Assembly (NCBI GenBank): GCA_963920665.1 | Contig: OY987270.1 | Location: 14,224,019-14,288,018 of the forward strand | Direction of reading: 5' to 3' | DNA from: Straminergon stramineum | Taxonomy: Eukaryota; Streptophyta; Bryopsida; Hypnales; Calliergonaceae | DNA: 64,000 nt | Shown: piece by piece, positions 24,214-37,700 of the stretch | Numbering within the stretch: the stretch's first letter is position 1 | How the letters are laid out: the number at the start of each line of letters is the position of its first letter | The notes under the pieces: model-generated | Seen by the model: only the letters and a program-made list of their open reading frames with translations | The model's database searches: none | Told to the model about the DNA's origin: nothing | Position numbers and translations under genes: made by a program

Positions 24214-25551
24214 ATGGAGGGCGAACTACAATCCGAACTTGCTGTGCAAGTTCGAAAGGTGAATATGATTGAATCACAACGTCGATCATGTTATGAATTT
24301 TTACTAGCTCAAAGTAACAACGGAACCTTGAAGAAAGGATCATTTACCATTGCAGCACTTCGATTTGGCTTTAGCACTCGAACAATCAGCAGTGTTTGGG
24401 CAAGGGGTCAAGCATCCATATCAAACGGCAACGACTTTGTTGATGTCTCTTCTCGTATTCAAAGAAATTCGGGACGGAAGAGGAAGGAGATTGACATAGC
24501 CAATGTCAAAAATATTCCATTGAGGCAGTGCAAAAACATTCGATCTTTGGCATTTGCCATGAATGTGTCCAAGTCAACGCTGCATCGACGTATAAAAGAA
24601 GGAAAATTGTACCGCCATTCCAGTGCGTTGAAACCATTCCTCACTAAAGCAAATAAGAAGTCTCGGCTTCAATATGCGCTATCAATGATTGAACCATCAT
24701 CCCTCAATACGGAGTTGCCAATTTTTAAGGGATCATTTGATCGTGTTCATATTGATGAAAAATGGTTCTATCTCACTGAGGAAAGCGGGAGTTTCTATTT
24801 GGTGCCCGACGAAGAAGAGCCCCAACATAGTGGTAAAAGTAAGCGCTTTATTTTGAAGGTGATGTTCCTTGCAGCTGTTGCTCGTCCTCGCTTTGATTAC
24901 ATGAGGAATCAATTTTTCAATGGCAAAATTGGAATATATCCTCTTGTATTTCAAGAACCTGCCAATCGTTCTAGTAATAATCAACCAGTTGGTACAATGG
25001 AGACAAAGCCAATTGCAGCAATTACAAAGTAGATCACAAAACAAATTTTGATAGAGAAGGTGTTCCCAGACATCAGATTAGTTTGGCCAGGGAGCTCAGA
25101 ATCTGGACCAATTGAAGTCTTTGTTCAATAGGATAATGCAAAACCACATCCAAGTTTGGATGACCCAATTCTAATTGAAGAGGGCAATAAAGATGGATTC
25201 AAGATCCGTTTAGTGTGCCAACTACCGAATAGTCCAAATACAAATGTCTTGGACCTTGGAATTTTTCAAGCCATTCAATCACTGCAACATCAGAAGGCAC
25301 CTAATGTGATCGATGAGCTAGTCACTGCTGTTGTCACTTCATTCAATGAAATGGAGAAGGACAAACTCAATGACGTTTTCTTGTCGCTTCAAAACTGCCT
25401 CATTAGTGTTATGAAAGTTCACGGGGGCAACAACTACAAGCTTCCTCACATGGGAAAAGCAAGATTAGCAAAATTAGGTCGTCTTCCTGTAAATCTACAA
25501 TGTCCTACCGATGTACTACAAAGTGCCATTGACGCTATTAGTCACATGTAG
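24214..25551 (+). pseudogene. plant mariner-like (DD39D) transposase, two stops
   Basis: The transposase would bind the TIRs and cut and paste the element at TA sites. The frame opens at an ATG two bases after a TTGCAG acceptor. Two helix-turn-helix-like segments come first (about residues 40-65 and 107-130). The catalytic core follows: first Asp in HIDEKWFY (D181), the strongly conserved block LPDEEEP-like (here VPDEEEPQH), then KVMFLAAVARPRFD, second Asp in DNAKPH (D307), and third Asp in NVLDLG (D347), 39 residues between the last two as expected for plant mariners. Two in-frame TAG codons interrupt it, at 25030-25032 and at 25129-25131, directly before DNAKPH where family members usually have QQDNA. 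The usual NSPDLN is NSPNTN here. All three acidic residues survive, so it decayed recently or only by point changes. Confidence 0.92.
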
Positions 25552-25554
25552 TTC

Positions 25555-28435
25555 ATTGGGTGAACAAAAGTTATGGCACGCAAAGCCAAAATTTAAGTTA
25601 AGTGCACGGAAAAAATATCTACAAGAATTTGAAATAAATTTCTTTTTCAATTTGTGTCTTATATAGAGAATACTATAATTTTCTCTTCATATAAAGCTTT
25701 GGTGTGTTCAAATTGGATTAGCAATGTGAAAGTTGTGGACTATTTTGTTTCTTGGAAATACAAAGGAACATCTTGAAAAAAGAACTTGTATGATTCATTT
25801 TCCATTTAGTTTGTACTTTTTTTTTTTTTTAAAGTAAAGATCTCTAGCTTATCCTAGGGAAGACATTGGAATTAGTGTGTTTCAATTCCATGTTATAGCA
25901 ACTAACAATGTAGTTTTCTCTTCTATCTTGAACCTACTTGTATTGAACAATTTTTTTCTTGGACAGAATGAAGTGTGTGTTTTAAATTTTTTTCTAGACT
26001 TCAAACCAAATTCTACAATACAAAAAATTGAAATTGAAAATCACTAGAGCAGAAATTCAAAGTCCAAAACTTTAGAAAAATAAGGTTCCAAAAAACATTT
26101 TTTGTTTACTTTAAAAGCAAAATATCTTGCAATATATGTAGATAAAGTTTTCAAAATTTCTTCCACTTTCTTTTACACTAGTGTAATTTATACTCTATGG
26201 TCAAATGTATAAAGAAGACAATTACATCTTTTTGGTGCTATGCCGTAGAAGTGGTAGTTTAAATGTATTCTAATGGAAAAAAGACCTTGCAATTGTAGGG
26301 GTTCCTAAAGTTTCACAGTCCTTATAGGGGAGTCTTTCAATCACGCTTCAAAAACCTCAATTTTTGACATGATTTTGTGAATTTTTTTTAAGATAGGAAA
26401 ACAAATTTTTGTTTTGATTATTTCATTTTTATTTCAATCAATGACTTGAACCAAAAGTTATGCCATCTAAGTTCAAAAAGCAATTCTAGAGGGACCACCA
26501 TTAATATCATAGGCAATTCAATATTTTTAATTGTAAATTTTGCCCTCAAATATTTTATTGTTGTCTAAATGTAAAGCATTGATTCATTCTATTTGGATTA
26601 GTGCTAAAAAAATTCTAAACAATCTTAATTGTTGGGCTTTGTGAGAATCTTCTTGAAAAAGGAACTTGTATAATTCATTTTGACATTTTGGAATGCAATT
26701 TTCAGAATTTTCTAGAAAGAATTGTTAGACACAATTCAATTTGCTTAATAGAAAAATGTGACCGTTGTGATCATTTAGTTTCAATTCCATCTTTGAGCAA
26801 TAAACGATTTAGTTTTTTCATTGTCCCTTGTAAGAAGTACTTATTTCTATCTAAAAAAATCTTTATTAATGAAAATCCAATATTTTTCTTGGATTTTTTC
26901 TTTGAACTTTGAACTCAATGTTTGAATGTAGAAAGTACAAAATCAAAATTGATTATGTAAAACTCTAAGTAAAGATGATTGAAAGGAAAAAATATATATA
27001 GTCAAAAAAGGTCTCAGTCTAAAAACTTACTCCATATTTGTTGACAAATGAAAAATATATTTAAAACTTTTGTACTCTCTGTGATAGTGTAATAGAAGTG
27101 GCAATTTTAAATTTTCATATTCTTTGCAATAGAAAGGACAAGGAGTCAATACCTTCGCAGGAAAAAATAAATTAGATAATTTGTTTAGTAAGTAGACCTT
27201 TCAACTTAAAAGAATTCAAAAAAGTAGGAAGTGCCGCTTGGCATCTTCGTGTATTGGTCTTAGAACAAGATAGGGCTCCTATAAATGTTTTAGACAAACC
27301 AAGAGTTGTAAGCCACAAGTACAAAAGAAAGTTTTTTTTCATATAAAAGTGAAATAAATATAATTTTTTTTTCTATACACCTACAATTGATTAAAATAAC
27401 CAAATTTTAAAAATATATTAAAGAATACTATAATTTCTAACTTGAAAGTTTTTAAAAATATTGTAGAACAAAAGTGAAAGGGACTCACCAACAACTTTGT
27501 AGAAAACTATTTTGTGAGCCAACTCACAATCTCACGTGTAGATACACATGAATGAACTTCCTTTGAAGGTATCCAATGTAAAGCAAGAGTGGAAATTGTT
27601 TTGTTAGCAATGATGTTTGGGGGTCATTGCCACGTCTTTTCCAAAGTTTGAGAAGCACAAACTTTATATCGATGTAGCTTAACACCAACTCCCATAGATT
27701 TGTGCCTAAAATGTACACCTCTTGAACATTAAAGTATAGGATTGGTTTTAGAAATTAATTGACATTGTATAGAGTACCTTCAAAACTCTTCATTTATTCA
27801 AACATTTTCTACAAAACATGTAACTACACTAATAATATCTAAAATCTCTACCAATGAGACCTAATTGAAACTAAGACAATCTAGTATAGAGAAATGGAAA
27901 TTGCACTCACATGCTAATGTGGGTGCTTTGAGGTGTACTTACTTGAACTATTGTCCAACAAGTCATTTGTGTTTCTTTGGTAGTAGTACAACCAGTACCC
28001 TAAAACACAAGACATTCTAACAAATCATAATTTTTTTCATCAATTATCCATCACTTATGTACTTTCATCCATCATATATTCTAAAAGTAATTGACATTAC
28101 TAAAACTTTACATTATATGTAAGAATTAAATGAGGTTACTTCATTTTAGAGGATATAATGGATGGAAAAAAATGGATTAAATAAATAAGAAAATAATTAT
28201 AGATGAAATTTTTTTAAATTGGTAGGATTTTGGCAAAAGAATTGACCTCACAACATTTCATTATTCCTAGCCATGTTCAGATAGTAGTTCCTCTTCTTCC
28301 TCTTTTTATATTTAGAATTTGTTTAATCCCTAAAGGATTGAGGCACAGTTTAGACACAAATTGTGAAAAACTGTCACTTTTTAGGGCAATTAGAAAAAGG
28401 AGTTTTTTTTCAAAATTCAAGTATTCAAATTTGTA
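25555..28435. other. mariner 3' region, AT-rich, diverged internal duplication
   Basis: No gene. Segments near 25640-26050 and 26590-26950 are diverged copies of each other (shared 'aagaacttgtat..ttcattt' and 'tttcaattccat' blocks). A part near 26330-26500 resembles the type B TTAA repeat. The 74-codon frame at 26688 lies in this duplicated filler. Confidence 0.4.
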
Positions 28436-28660
28436 CTAAGGTAAGAGCATCCAATGGTGTCCTTGTACCCAATGGCATCCCTTTCTAGGCTAAGAATTCA
28501 TTTTAGAACATAAATGTAGCTGGACTGTAGACTTCTTATCATTTTAGGTCAAAAAAATAAGCTCTCTATTGTCTACTTATATTTACAGCCTAAAATGATT
28601 ATGCTTTGTACAATCTGACGCCATTGTGTAGAGGGATGCCATTGGGTGCTCTTACCTTAG
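28436..28660. mobile_element. MITE with CTAAGGTAAGAGCA ends
   Basis: Left end CTAAGGTAAGAGCATCCAAT; the right end reverse-complemented is CTAAGGTAAGAGCACCCAAT. About 225 bp, no coding capacity. The target duplication cannot be separated from the palindromic ends. Confidence 0.65.
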
Positions 28661-28792
28661 ACTACTATGGAAATGTGTGGAAAAAAATTCAAAAACTTTG
28701 ACGATATGGATTGAAAGATTATAATGTTTGAAGTTAGGAATTTTTTTTTTCTACCTTGCCCGATTGGGCCAACAGCCTTTAACTCCTCCTAG

Positions 28793-29000
28793 CAACAACG
28801 CTAGCGTGTGAGCTCGGAGCGGTGAGCTTGCGAGCTGCGAGCGTGGAGCTTGTGAGCGGTGAGCCCCCAAACCCTATTGTTTAGAAATTTTTTCTCCAAA
28901 AATTTGTGTTTATATTTTTGTTGGGAAAAATTGAGGAAAACTTACTATTTATAGTAAATTTTGTGACCTATAATCGTGTCCCCTATGACCGTGGATTGTG
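28793..29000 (+). repeat. left terminal inverted repeat region of the MULE
   Basis: Begins with the GCTAGCGTGTGAGC motif, followed by repeats of GTGAGCTTGCGAGC type, then AT-rich sequence and CCCTATGACCGT near 28981. The partner region is 48540-48690. Identity is patchy, so the terminal repeat is old or highly diverged. Confidence 0.65.
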
Positions 29001-29962
29001 ATAAAGTTTTATACTTTATGGTTCATAATTTTCGGTGGCTATGCATTTAGACTTTCAAAATTTTGTGCATAATTAGAACAATTGATTTATTAACTAAAGT
29101 AGAGAACATGCCAACCACTTAATGTATAGTAAACTCATATTACGTTGGAGGTGAATTATAATTATTTTTTTACTGACTGTAATTCATACAAAGAACCGTG
29201 TCTTCTGAGTATCGCATATGGATACAAATTTCCAACATGCGCTACTATAAGTGGACATGTATAGGATGAGTTGCCACCCTAAAGGTTAGGGTGAGATGAT
29301 GACCACAAGCCATTGTGGATTTTGAATAGATATCTCACCCTAATCTTGAGGTGTTTTACTATATGTAATTTGCAAATCTAAAATTGATTTTTCATCGTGA
29401 TTGTAAGTACTACCAAATGTTGACATCTTCAAACATATACTAGAAAATGACAAGTTAAGGGGGAAAGCAACAAAATGGGAAAAGAATAAGACATTATATG
29501 AAGAAAAATATAGGGAAAGAAAAAGAAATGGGAAAGGAAAAAACTAGGAAAAAAAATGGGGAAAAAAAATGAGGAAACCAAAAAAATGGGGAAACCAAAA
29601 AGATGGGGAAGAAATAACAAAAAAGAAAGGAGAATAAAAAAAACTAGAGACACTACGGTAAATTAAGGGGATAACAATGGAATTCAAAAAACAATGAAAA
29701 AATTTATAAATGGGACAAATCTGGGAGAATACAAAAAGAATTTCTTTTGATATCATATATGCCTTACTGAAATAGGATATAGGGTTGTACATAAGTATAT
29801 TCATTTACATGAATTACCTTCAAAACAATTGACTAATCAAGTTTCCTTCCATATTCCTAGAATGTATTTATTAGAAAATTCAAGAAGCTTCAAATCAATT
29901 CAATCAAAATATATGTGAATGAATATAATATGAGTCAAGTACACGGATAAATGTAGCCATGC
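29001..29962. other. MULE left non-coding region with purine-rich tract
   Basis: No gene. 29455-29645 is an almost pure A/G tract on the plus strand with repeated 'atggggaa' and 'gaaaccaaaaa' motifs. It generates spurious Phe/Ser/Leu-rich frames on the minus strand. The end of the transposase gene lies just after, at 29963. Confidence 0.6.
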
Positions 29963-32900
29963 CTATTCTGAAACTATGATGATTCCCGCTCGAATTAGAA
30001 GTACCTTCAACTCATTGAAGCTATAACTTGGAGCATGAATGAATTTGTCGTCATGGATGTCCATTTTGCAGAAGTTCCGGTATAAGTAGTACAAGTGCTT
30101 GCAATTCACATACTGTTGTCGACCTCCAATGGCAGAAACAACCATATTTATGAAGTCTGGGCATGTGCATGTGGGAAACATTCCCATAGTAATGCGATAG
30201 ACATTTCTATTAGGATCTACTCCAGTTTCTAATGAAACTATTGCACCTAGGCCTGGAAAGGGGAGCATAGTTACTGCCAATATTTGTCTTTTGATGTTAC
30301 CTGCACTCTCCCACTTATTTCTTTGCTCAGTTGTTGGTACATTTGCAATTCGCCGTATAGTTCGGTTGTTTCGCACCGTTGGATACGCATCTGCATTTGC
30401 TGGAGGCGGGTAATCATACAAGACGCTCTTGAATACATTGGACATGTTAAAGAGTCGACATGGTGACAACGTTGGTCGCTCTTGGAGACAGAAGCCAGCG
30501 TGTTGCAACAATAATGTCTCCTCTCGACTGAGGTTCGTTCTAGTCAAAATAGGCCATACCTTTGGTACCTCGGGCCAATCTATTACCCACTTGCGCTTGG
30601 TTCCTTTCACGCATCGTTCTATATCATCTCCACAGAACCAGAAGTCTGCCACAACCCCTCGTTTACTTCCGTACTCTTCTTTTCTCCCGCGATAGGTTGG
30701 AGCTGGGGTTCCCTTCTTTCCCCTTGCAATTTTGGCAGTGCACTTCAGATTTGATCCCCGTTGCTGAGCAAAACACTTAGCATTTGATTTGTGGCTGATC
30801 CTTGCAATGTGCCACTTCGATGTATCACAATCGAGTTCAAATGCAATCGTAACATGATGAGAAGGGTCCACCTCGGGCTGCTTTCCCTTATCTTTGGAGG
30901 ACTCAATTGAAGCCATTGTAGACCTTGTTCGAACACGTGGTTGAGAGAAATTTACTTTGTCCGGTCTATGTGAGTCCCCAGCATCGCCAATAGGTACATC
31001 CAACTTTCTCTTACAACTTCCAAAGATTTCTTCTCCTTCCAAATGTAGCATGCGAGTTCCAACACCTTCTGCTCCAGGTAATGTATTCATTGCCTTTGCT
31101 ATCTTCTTAGGATCTTCGCTTCGTCTCGCAGCTCTCAACTTCAACTCCCCCTTTGATGGACCAGATCCTGAGGCATGTCCTCTCAAGTAAGCACGATAGT
31201 TTGTCATTTGCATCCATGCACAAATACTATCATCGCAAGTAGCGTCAAACAAGTTATTTCTTTGGTTTCCGGACATTTGAAGCCACTTGTTATGAATTGT
31301 TTTTGACAAGTTGCACGAAGGTAAGTCCATCATTTCCTCCAAAGTCAAACCCTGGAAATCCATCCATAGAAATATCACTTTAGAAATTCAATTTCATACA
31401 TTACAACCATCAACATTTTTTACTCAAACTTTGTCCATATGGATTTCACATGAATGGAGGGATCTTTCAATACAATAAAATGCACATTTTGTAGCGTCCT
31501 AATGGTCCTATGCAAACTAACATTGGAATAATTAGGCAAGTTTACTTTGATGGTGACAGGAGCGTATATTCCATTCGCATACTTATATTTCTCTTAAAAT
31601 TTTTTTATTAAAACTTTTCCTTTCCAAAACCTTAAATGGGGGTATTTCAAGGTAGTACAAAAACAACCGTCGGATCTGACGGATGTTTCCATGCTACCTT
31701 CCAGTACACACATTTTAGGTTAAAATGTATGATCCCCCCAAAAGATTAAAAGTCAGGGGTATTTCAAAATCTGTATTTAAATCACACATGCTTACTTGAA
31801 ACCAAATATTATCACATATCTCTCACATCTAACAGTATTGCCATAAAAATATAGGAGAATAAATTACAAAACACGGTGCACTTACCATGTCCATGCAAGC
31901 TCCCCATTGACGGTACCTAAAATGCCAAAATGCAAGCCAATGGTCCAAGTGATGAAGTGCATCTTCAATAGTAGCTCCAGATGATAACCACCATGAATGA
32001 ATTGCAAGGTAACGTGTCTCCGCCTCATCCATATTATTTGATTCTTTGTATTGTTTGCATAGTCGAATGTGTTGTTGTTGGAATGCTTCCTTGATATGCT
32101 TCTGTGTGTGTTTGTGAAGAGAAGTACTCCAGTGCAATAAGCATGTCCTCTCACGATCCTCCATTTTGTCATTAGATGAACCACTACCATAGACAATACG
32201 AACCGCATTCCAATTGGCCATAGCGCTATCTGCCATGAATCCCTTGAAGTTCGTATGTTCGACTCCATGTCTTGCCATGACTGCATTCAACGACCTCCAA
32301 AACTGCACTTGGACCTTAGTATCTTCAAATTGCATGTCGCATGTAGAAATAGTCATGACCTTCTTGTACCCAGAATCATACACGTGGCAAGCCATTGTGG
32401 TCCATTCCTTCACGCGCTTAACGTGGTCAAACATCATCCACGCATTTTGAAGATCACCTCCGGATTGCATGCGCCTCACCAAGTCCATTCCATTTCCCGG
32501 TCCCTCGGTGAGCATCTTGAAAATGTACACCTTCTCTTTGCCTTGGCCAGGAAAGACACTATCATGTATGAATTCAAACTTTGACTCTTTCTTCATAGTC
32601 ATAATGTTGTCGATCACGCCTCCTCGGTTGTTCGAATGAAATGAAGAAATAACATTTCGTATGTTGGGACTACTCAAATATTGGAAGCGATCCATAACCT
32701 CTTCCATTTCCTCCTCCTTCAACATCTCCTTCTCTCCCTCTCCGTTATGAAATAGATAGCGTGTAAGGAAGTCCTTGCTAGTAGAGAGAGCAATTGCAGA
32801 GTTCATGGCTGTTGGTGTCTTGGCCACTTGCTCTGCTATGAGACCGCAAATCTGGATTGTAGAATCTCTATACATGCCCATTGCAACAGGGTGAACATGA

Positions 32901-34045
32901 TTTCCTAGATGGATTGCGGCCCTTGTCAATTTGGGATTCTCACTATAGGAGTAGTACATCCTAGCATCGCAAGTGTCCAGACATGTAGGTGATATCTTGC
33001 AAACTTTGCAAACTAGAGTACAATCTTTGGGAGGATTGACCCCTATTGCAAAAGGAAAGGTTGTGTACCTGGTCCATTCAGTTTCATTGCATTTCGAAGC
33101 CCTCTTCAGGTAATCACAGTCTGAATTTCCGCAAACAAGGTGACCAACACAATATGACTTATGAAACTTCAGGCTGTCAGAGTTGTGAATGTTTGTCGTC
33201 ACCAACTTGCACCAAAGGTGTCCATCATATCGCCTATCCATTCCTTCTAAGTTCCTCGCTGATGACGAAGACAAAGAGGAGCGACGTGGAGGCAATTCGA
33301 AGATGACATCCCCATTGAAGACAAGTGGAAGAAAGTTCACACGATGGTGCTCCATATTGTTCAAATTTAGAGTTGATAATTCATTCCTAAAGCGGTGCAT
33401 AGTACCTAGTCTCCTCAAACAATCCATTATGCTCATGGCGTCAACTCTATTGGGATGCAACGGAGGACGAGACAATAGAGATTGGGCTAGACTACTCGAT
33501 GGGGTGCTCACCCCTAAGTTCAATGAAACCTTCTCCACTGATGTGGACTGCACACAACGTATTTGCTTCTCAAGCATTGAGTCAGAGAATTCTCCTTCCG
33601 ATTCGCTAGACAACTCTATGACAGGATCTACTTTCTCAATTTTCACTGCTTGGAGAACTACAGTATTAGGAAGGACCGAAAACACTTTACGAGGTGGAGT
33701 ATATGATATACTGTGAGTGATATACGGCATATCCACAATGGATGTATCTGAATGACGACTTAAGATCTTAGTTGACGCAGCTAGCATAGATAGAGGAAGT
33801 CCGAAAGCTCTATAATTTCCACATGAAAGGTACTAGCACTGTTCATCTTCTTCCATAGACCTAACAATAGGGACTAACTGTTGCACTCCTCCTAATTCTG
33901 ACTGCTTCTCTTCTTCGACATAGATAGAGGATTCTACCAATCCAAAGCGGACATGAAGTAGATGTTTTAGTACTCTAGCACGTCCTCCCTCATCTATAGG
34001 AAACACTAGTGGAATGTCATGACCATCGACACGAATACAAGCCAT
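29963..34045 (-). pseudogene. MULE transposase: GCM1-like finger, DDE core, SWIM
   Basis: The transposase would mobilise the MULE. Exon 2 of the main frame (31351-29963) joins exon 1 (ending 31886) through a GTAAGT donor and a TTTCCAG acceptor, both phase 0. Numbering from the ATG at 33787: SUMO-interacting-type VIELSSESEGE at 56-66; a WRKY-GCM1-like zinc finger at about 183-302 (DGHLW, HKSYCVGHLVC, CxxC pairs, then HLGNHVHPV); a MULE-type core with candidate Asp at 454 (MMFDHV) and 520 (GFMADSA), and a CLLHW motif at 549-553. The C-terminal exon ends with a SWIM finger, C-T-C, 19 residues, C-K-H. The same frame extends upstream to an ATG at 34045 (MACIRVDG) but a TAG at 33833-33835 interrupts it. 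If translation starts at 33787 the protein is ~1,096 residues and uninterrupted. A further 5' exon (34266-34131) is possible, but its splice phase did not fit. Confidence 0.78.
31649..31700. repeat. hairpin with GATC-containing palindromic core (1)
   Basis: Arms on 'aaggtag' and 'ctacctt' surround CCGTCGGATCTGACGG. It lies in the transposase intron. Most diverged core of the five except that GATC is kept. Confidence 0.55.
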
Positions 34046-34266
34046 AGTACTGATAGTAGGAAGAAAAGCGCTCAGAGAATGATTGAAATGAAAGAAGTTC
34101 GTCCTTGGTCGAGGTTGCATACCATTGCATCTTCATTAAGTACTTTACACTCCACAATCCCTCTGCCGTCTAGGAAGCAATTAGCAATAAAGGAATAGGT
34201 AGTTCCACAATTACTCTCCATTAACATGGTAGTTGCCAAGCCGCCTTCAAAACAAACTTTTATCAC

Positions 34267-34790
34267 TACTATTTAGGAAAGCATTAAGCTTAGGGAGGCG
34301 GCTATGTCAGGGAAATTCCAAGTGCATGCACATGACATACGTAGGTACTATTTAATACAAGTTAGCACACCTTCTTTAATTAGATACCAGAAGTGACAGA
34401 GCCGTCACCGTCAGAGAAGTAGATATAAGTACATTGGTACAAGATCTTTACAATTGGCGATGCATTGAAGAACTTGTCAGTCCTTAGGGCTCAAAATTTG
34501 AAAATAGGGGCGTTTATCATCAATCCATTCAAGGATGTACATGTCTAACCTATTTGGTGACGGCTTCTTTAGCGCATATAAGTACTCTCTACTTCTCCAA
34601 ACCGCTGTGTGTTTCAAGTTGTGCAAGATGGAGAGTACACTCATTCTATAGCGATAGTTTAGTTCTCCTTTTCTCTCACTTCATGCTCTTAGACAATCAT
34701 AGTTTTTCAGCTGTTCCGGGGCAAACTAAGAAGCGTAAGAGGCAGATCTCTCTATATTTCTCATCTAGTAAGGTACTTAGAAGATCTAGG
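34267..34790. promoter_or_regulatory. divergent promoter region between two MULE genes
   Basis: This ~0.5-kb stretch separates the transposase gene (minus) from the SIM-tailed gene (plus), so it should contain both start regions. I see no clear TATA box or conserved motif. An open frame runs into it from 34791 upstream to 34554, so the downstream start could be earlier than chosen. Confidence 0.4.
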
Positions 34791-37700
34791 ATGACTCGTG
34801 GAAAGAAAGTTGTATCAAAGACTAGTCAAGCAATACCCGGAAACCTTCGGAAGGTCCTTTCTTTTGGAGGAGGTATGGGCGAAGAAGAGACTACTAGAGT
34901 GCAAACCAATGATTTAGCAGATGCAATGACACAAGATACAAGTGCTACACCAAATGTTGTAGGAAGAGATGGAGTCCCAAACGTAAGAATCTTTTGATCC
35001 CGTATGTCTACTTTGAATTAGTTGGCAATTAATGGAGTTTTACTGTGTAGGATTTAGGATGTCCAACATGCGATTTTGTTTTCATTCTACACATTCAGGC
35101 ATATACTGTATTTGTACTTTACAGATATGTTCATTGACATTCGAGTTCTATGAACAACATACAAAGAATAGGTTAGAAACTCTTAGGGTCAGATACATGC
35201 AAATATGTCATTTCTAGGGGGTGGAAGACTGTTTGTCCACAACGTACTATCAAGGTCTTAGTGTACAACAGTCCTAAATATATCCCTCTTTAAGCACTTT
35301 TACTGGTGAGTTATGCATTTCAAGTATGTCATACTTAGGAATGAGAACTCCATTCTGAGATTGCGTTGTTATTCTAGTTATCCAGACATTGAAAATACTC
35401 ATATGACAAATTAATCAAGTTATAGCTATGTATAGACTCATCCCATTTCATCCTAATTGGAAGTATTCCAATTGTATTTACTATGTTATTTAGGAAATAC
35501 TTCAACTGTCACGACCCTCATCACAAGGCATGCCCGTGCCACCTTGGTGAGCAAGAGGGACATTGGGGGTGACTCCCCAAGCCTTGCAAGAGATGAGGTG
35601 AGGGGGACTAGGAGTCCCGAGCGATCAGAGCGATGTAGCGCTCTGATCCGGACGAATTTGGGGGCGTGTGATACATGTTTGGAAAGGTCTTGAGAAGACG
35701 CTTCTAACCGTCCAAAGAACGCGTGATTTGGACTTGCGAGTCAAAAGTTATGGGCGTTCAAAGTTGGCAGTGTCCCGGTCGCGCCGGGAGTGCCCTGGCC
35801 GCACCGGGAGTGTCCCGGCCGCGGCGGGAGTGTCCCGAATCTTTGGAGGGCAATATCTTTGCGATTACTTGTCCGAATGGAGCAAGTGAGTAGTCCATCG
35901 GCATCTACGCGTCGCGTAGATGTCGAAAATGGGGTCGCATGTGCGATTTGGATACCGGACCGCAAAGTTATGCCAGGTGGAAGTTCGGGAGTCCCAAAGT
36001 AGTGCGAATCGGGAGAAATGGGTGGTCTTCCAAGATGGGATGCATCTTGGGGGTTCCCGGTGACCTCTAGTATGGGGGGGGGCTGCCGAATCCCGCAGAG
36101 AGTACTATGAGGAGGGGTGGTCTCCCTCCTCACTCCCGGATGGTGCCATGGTGAGCCTAAGTGGCCCTGGGTGGTGAGGCTAGTGTTGGAGCCTCACCAT
36201 CACTTGTGTGTTACCATGGAGTGCTTGTGCACTCCTTGATACCGGTTGGGTGGTGTCCCACTCCACACTAGGCCATGGTGTGAGTCCCGTTTGATGAGTC
36301 CCGATTAGTGAGTCCCGAAATGAGTTGGGTTGGGCCTAGTGGGGAGTTGGGTCCCATTCAAGGGCAATTAGCACCGGTGGGAGTAGTGCCTCACCGAGTG
36401 CTTGGACATCAATGGAAGTTCCGCCCCATGTCATCAAATGACATGCCCGGTGTCTTGTGGGAGTTAAGGATTGGAAGGAAAGGATTGGGAGTCACAGAGG
36501 AATGGGGAACCTCGTGACTTGAGTTGGAACCTAACATTGTGGATGCGTGGCATGTGCAGTGTTAGGAGAGCGTGAACCTTGGTGGCACTAAGGTATTAAG
36601 TGTTTGGAAAGTGAGCTTAAGGTGGTAAGTGTCACTAAGGGGCGCGACATCAACCCTAAACCACAGAAATTAGAAAAGTGCTTGAAATTGTCCATTTCCT
36701 TCTAGAATCTTTTAAATTAATTCAACAAATATCATGCTATAATTAATATAAGTTCTGGGCAAAAGTGGAAAGGATTCGTTAGGAAAATGTTATAAAGTAG
36801 AAAATTCTTGACGAAGAAATTTAATGAAACTCTAAACCCTTGTAACAAAAGATTTTGTGCATGTGACTTGTGACTACTCATAAGCAGGGTTAGTTGAATG
36901 AATACTTCTTTAGCCTAATTTGAGGGTTAACATGTATATTATTTAATAAATGATTCACTATTGCCAATCCTATACTATTCTGGTGAACTTCGAATTCTTA
37001 ATGCACTCTTAGACACCTTCCATCTCAGTAGCGAAGTCTACACTTTATTTTGTGATATAGTAGTAATGTCTAATTCTATAGCAAAGCTATAAACACTTCC
37101 AAAAATTAAAGTGGAACTTCAATAATATTCACTGCATACAGTTCTTACCAACAATACGTAAGATATCCAAATTCAAATTTACATCCTTTTCATTCTGAAA
37201 TGGCAGAGGATGTGAAAATTTAAGTGAGTCAATAGATTCCAAGAATAAACCAGTGATATGGAAGAGTCTGTGGGCATGAAAGACAAGTATATAGAACTTT
37301 TGAAATCAGATGAGAGCCACGCAATTAGAAGTATATTTTGGCTACTTAGCAAGATGTGGGAGCTCATCAACACTAAAACTAGATCCTGAGGCCACTAACA
37401 ACAGTTGCAAAGTAACTCTTTGGTATCCTATGAAATTTCAAATTCCAACCTTCAAGATTGTGGCCTCTCAAAAATAGCTAGAGTATTTTATTCCATCTTG
37501 CAAAGCAATTGAAATAAGCTAAAGAAGGAACTACAACAAAAACGGCACAAGGCACTTATGATCTGAGCTTTAACCCAGAAATAAAAAATCTTGGGCAATG
37601 AGCAGTTCAGGGGCGTCGCAGGAAGAGGGTACCTGAAGTCAACCATTGCCACTCTTATCGGAACATGGCAGAACCTACCGAGCAAAGGTTCCGAGCGGCC

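Noticed and set aside
29429..29804. Phe/Ser/Leu-rich minus-strand frames that look like membrane proteins
   Set aside because: They come from a low-complexity purine-rich tract on the other strand.
34072..34266. Extra 5' exon of the MULE transposase
   Set aside because: The open frame and a GTATGC donor look plausible, but the phase does not match the CTATCAG acceptor near 34051, so it was not joined.
35507..36649. Host genes suggested by GC-rich open frames in the LTR
   Set aside because: The frames are not shared with the second LTR copy and lie within a TCAAC-flanked solo LTR.
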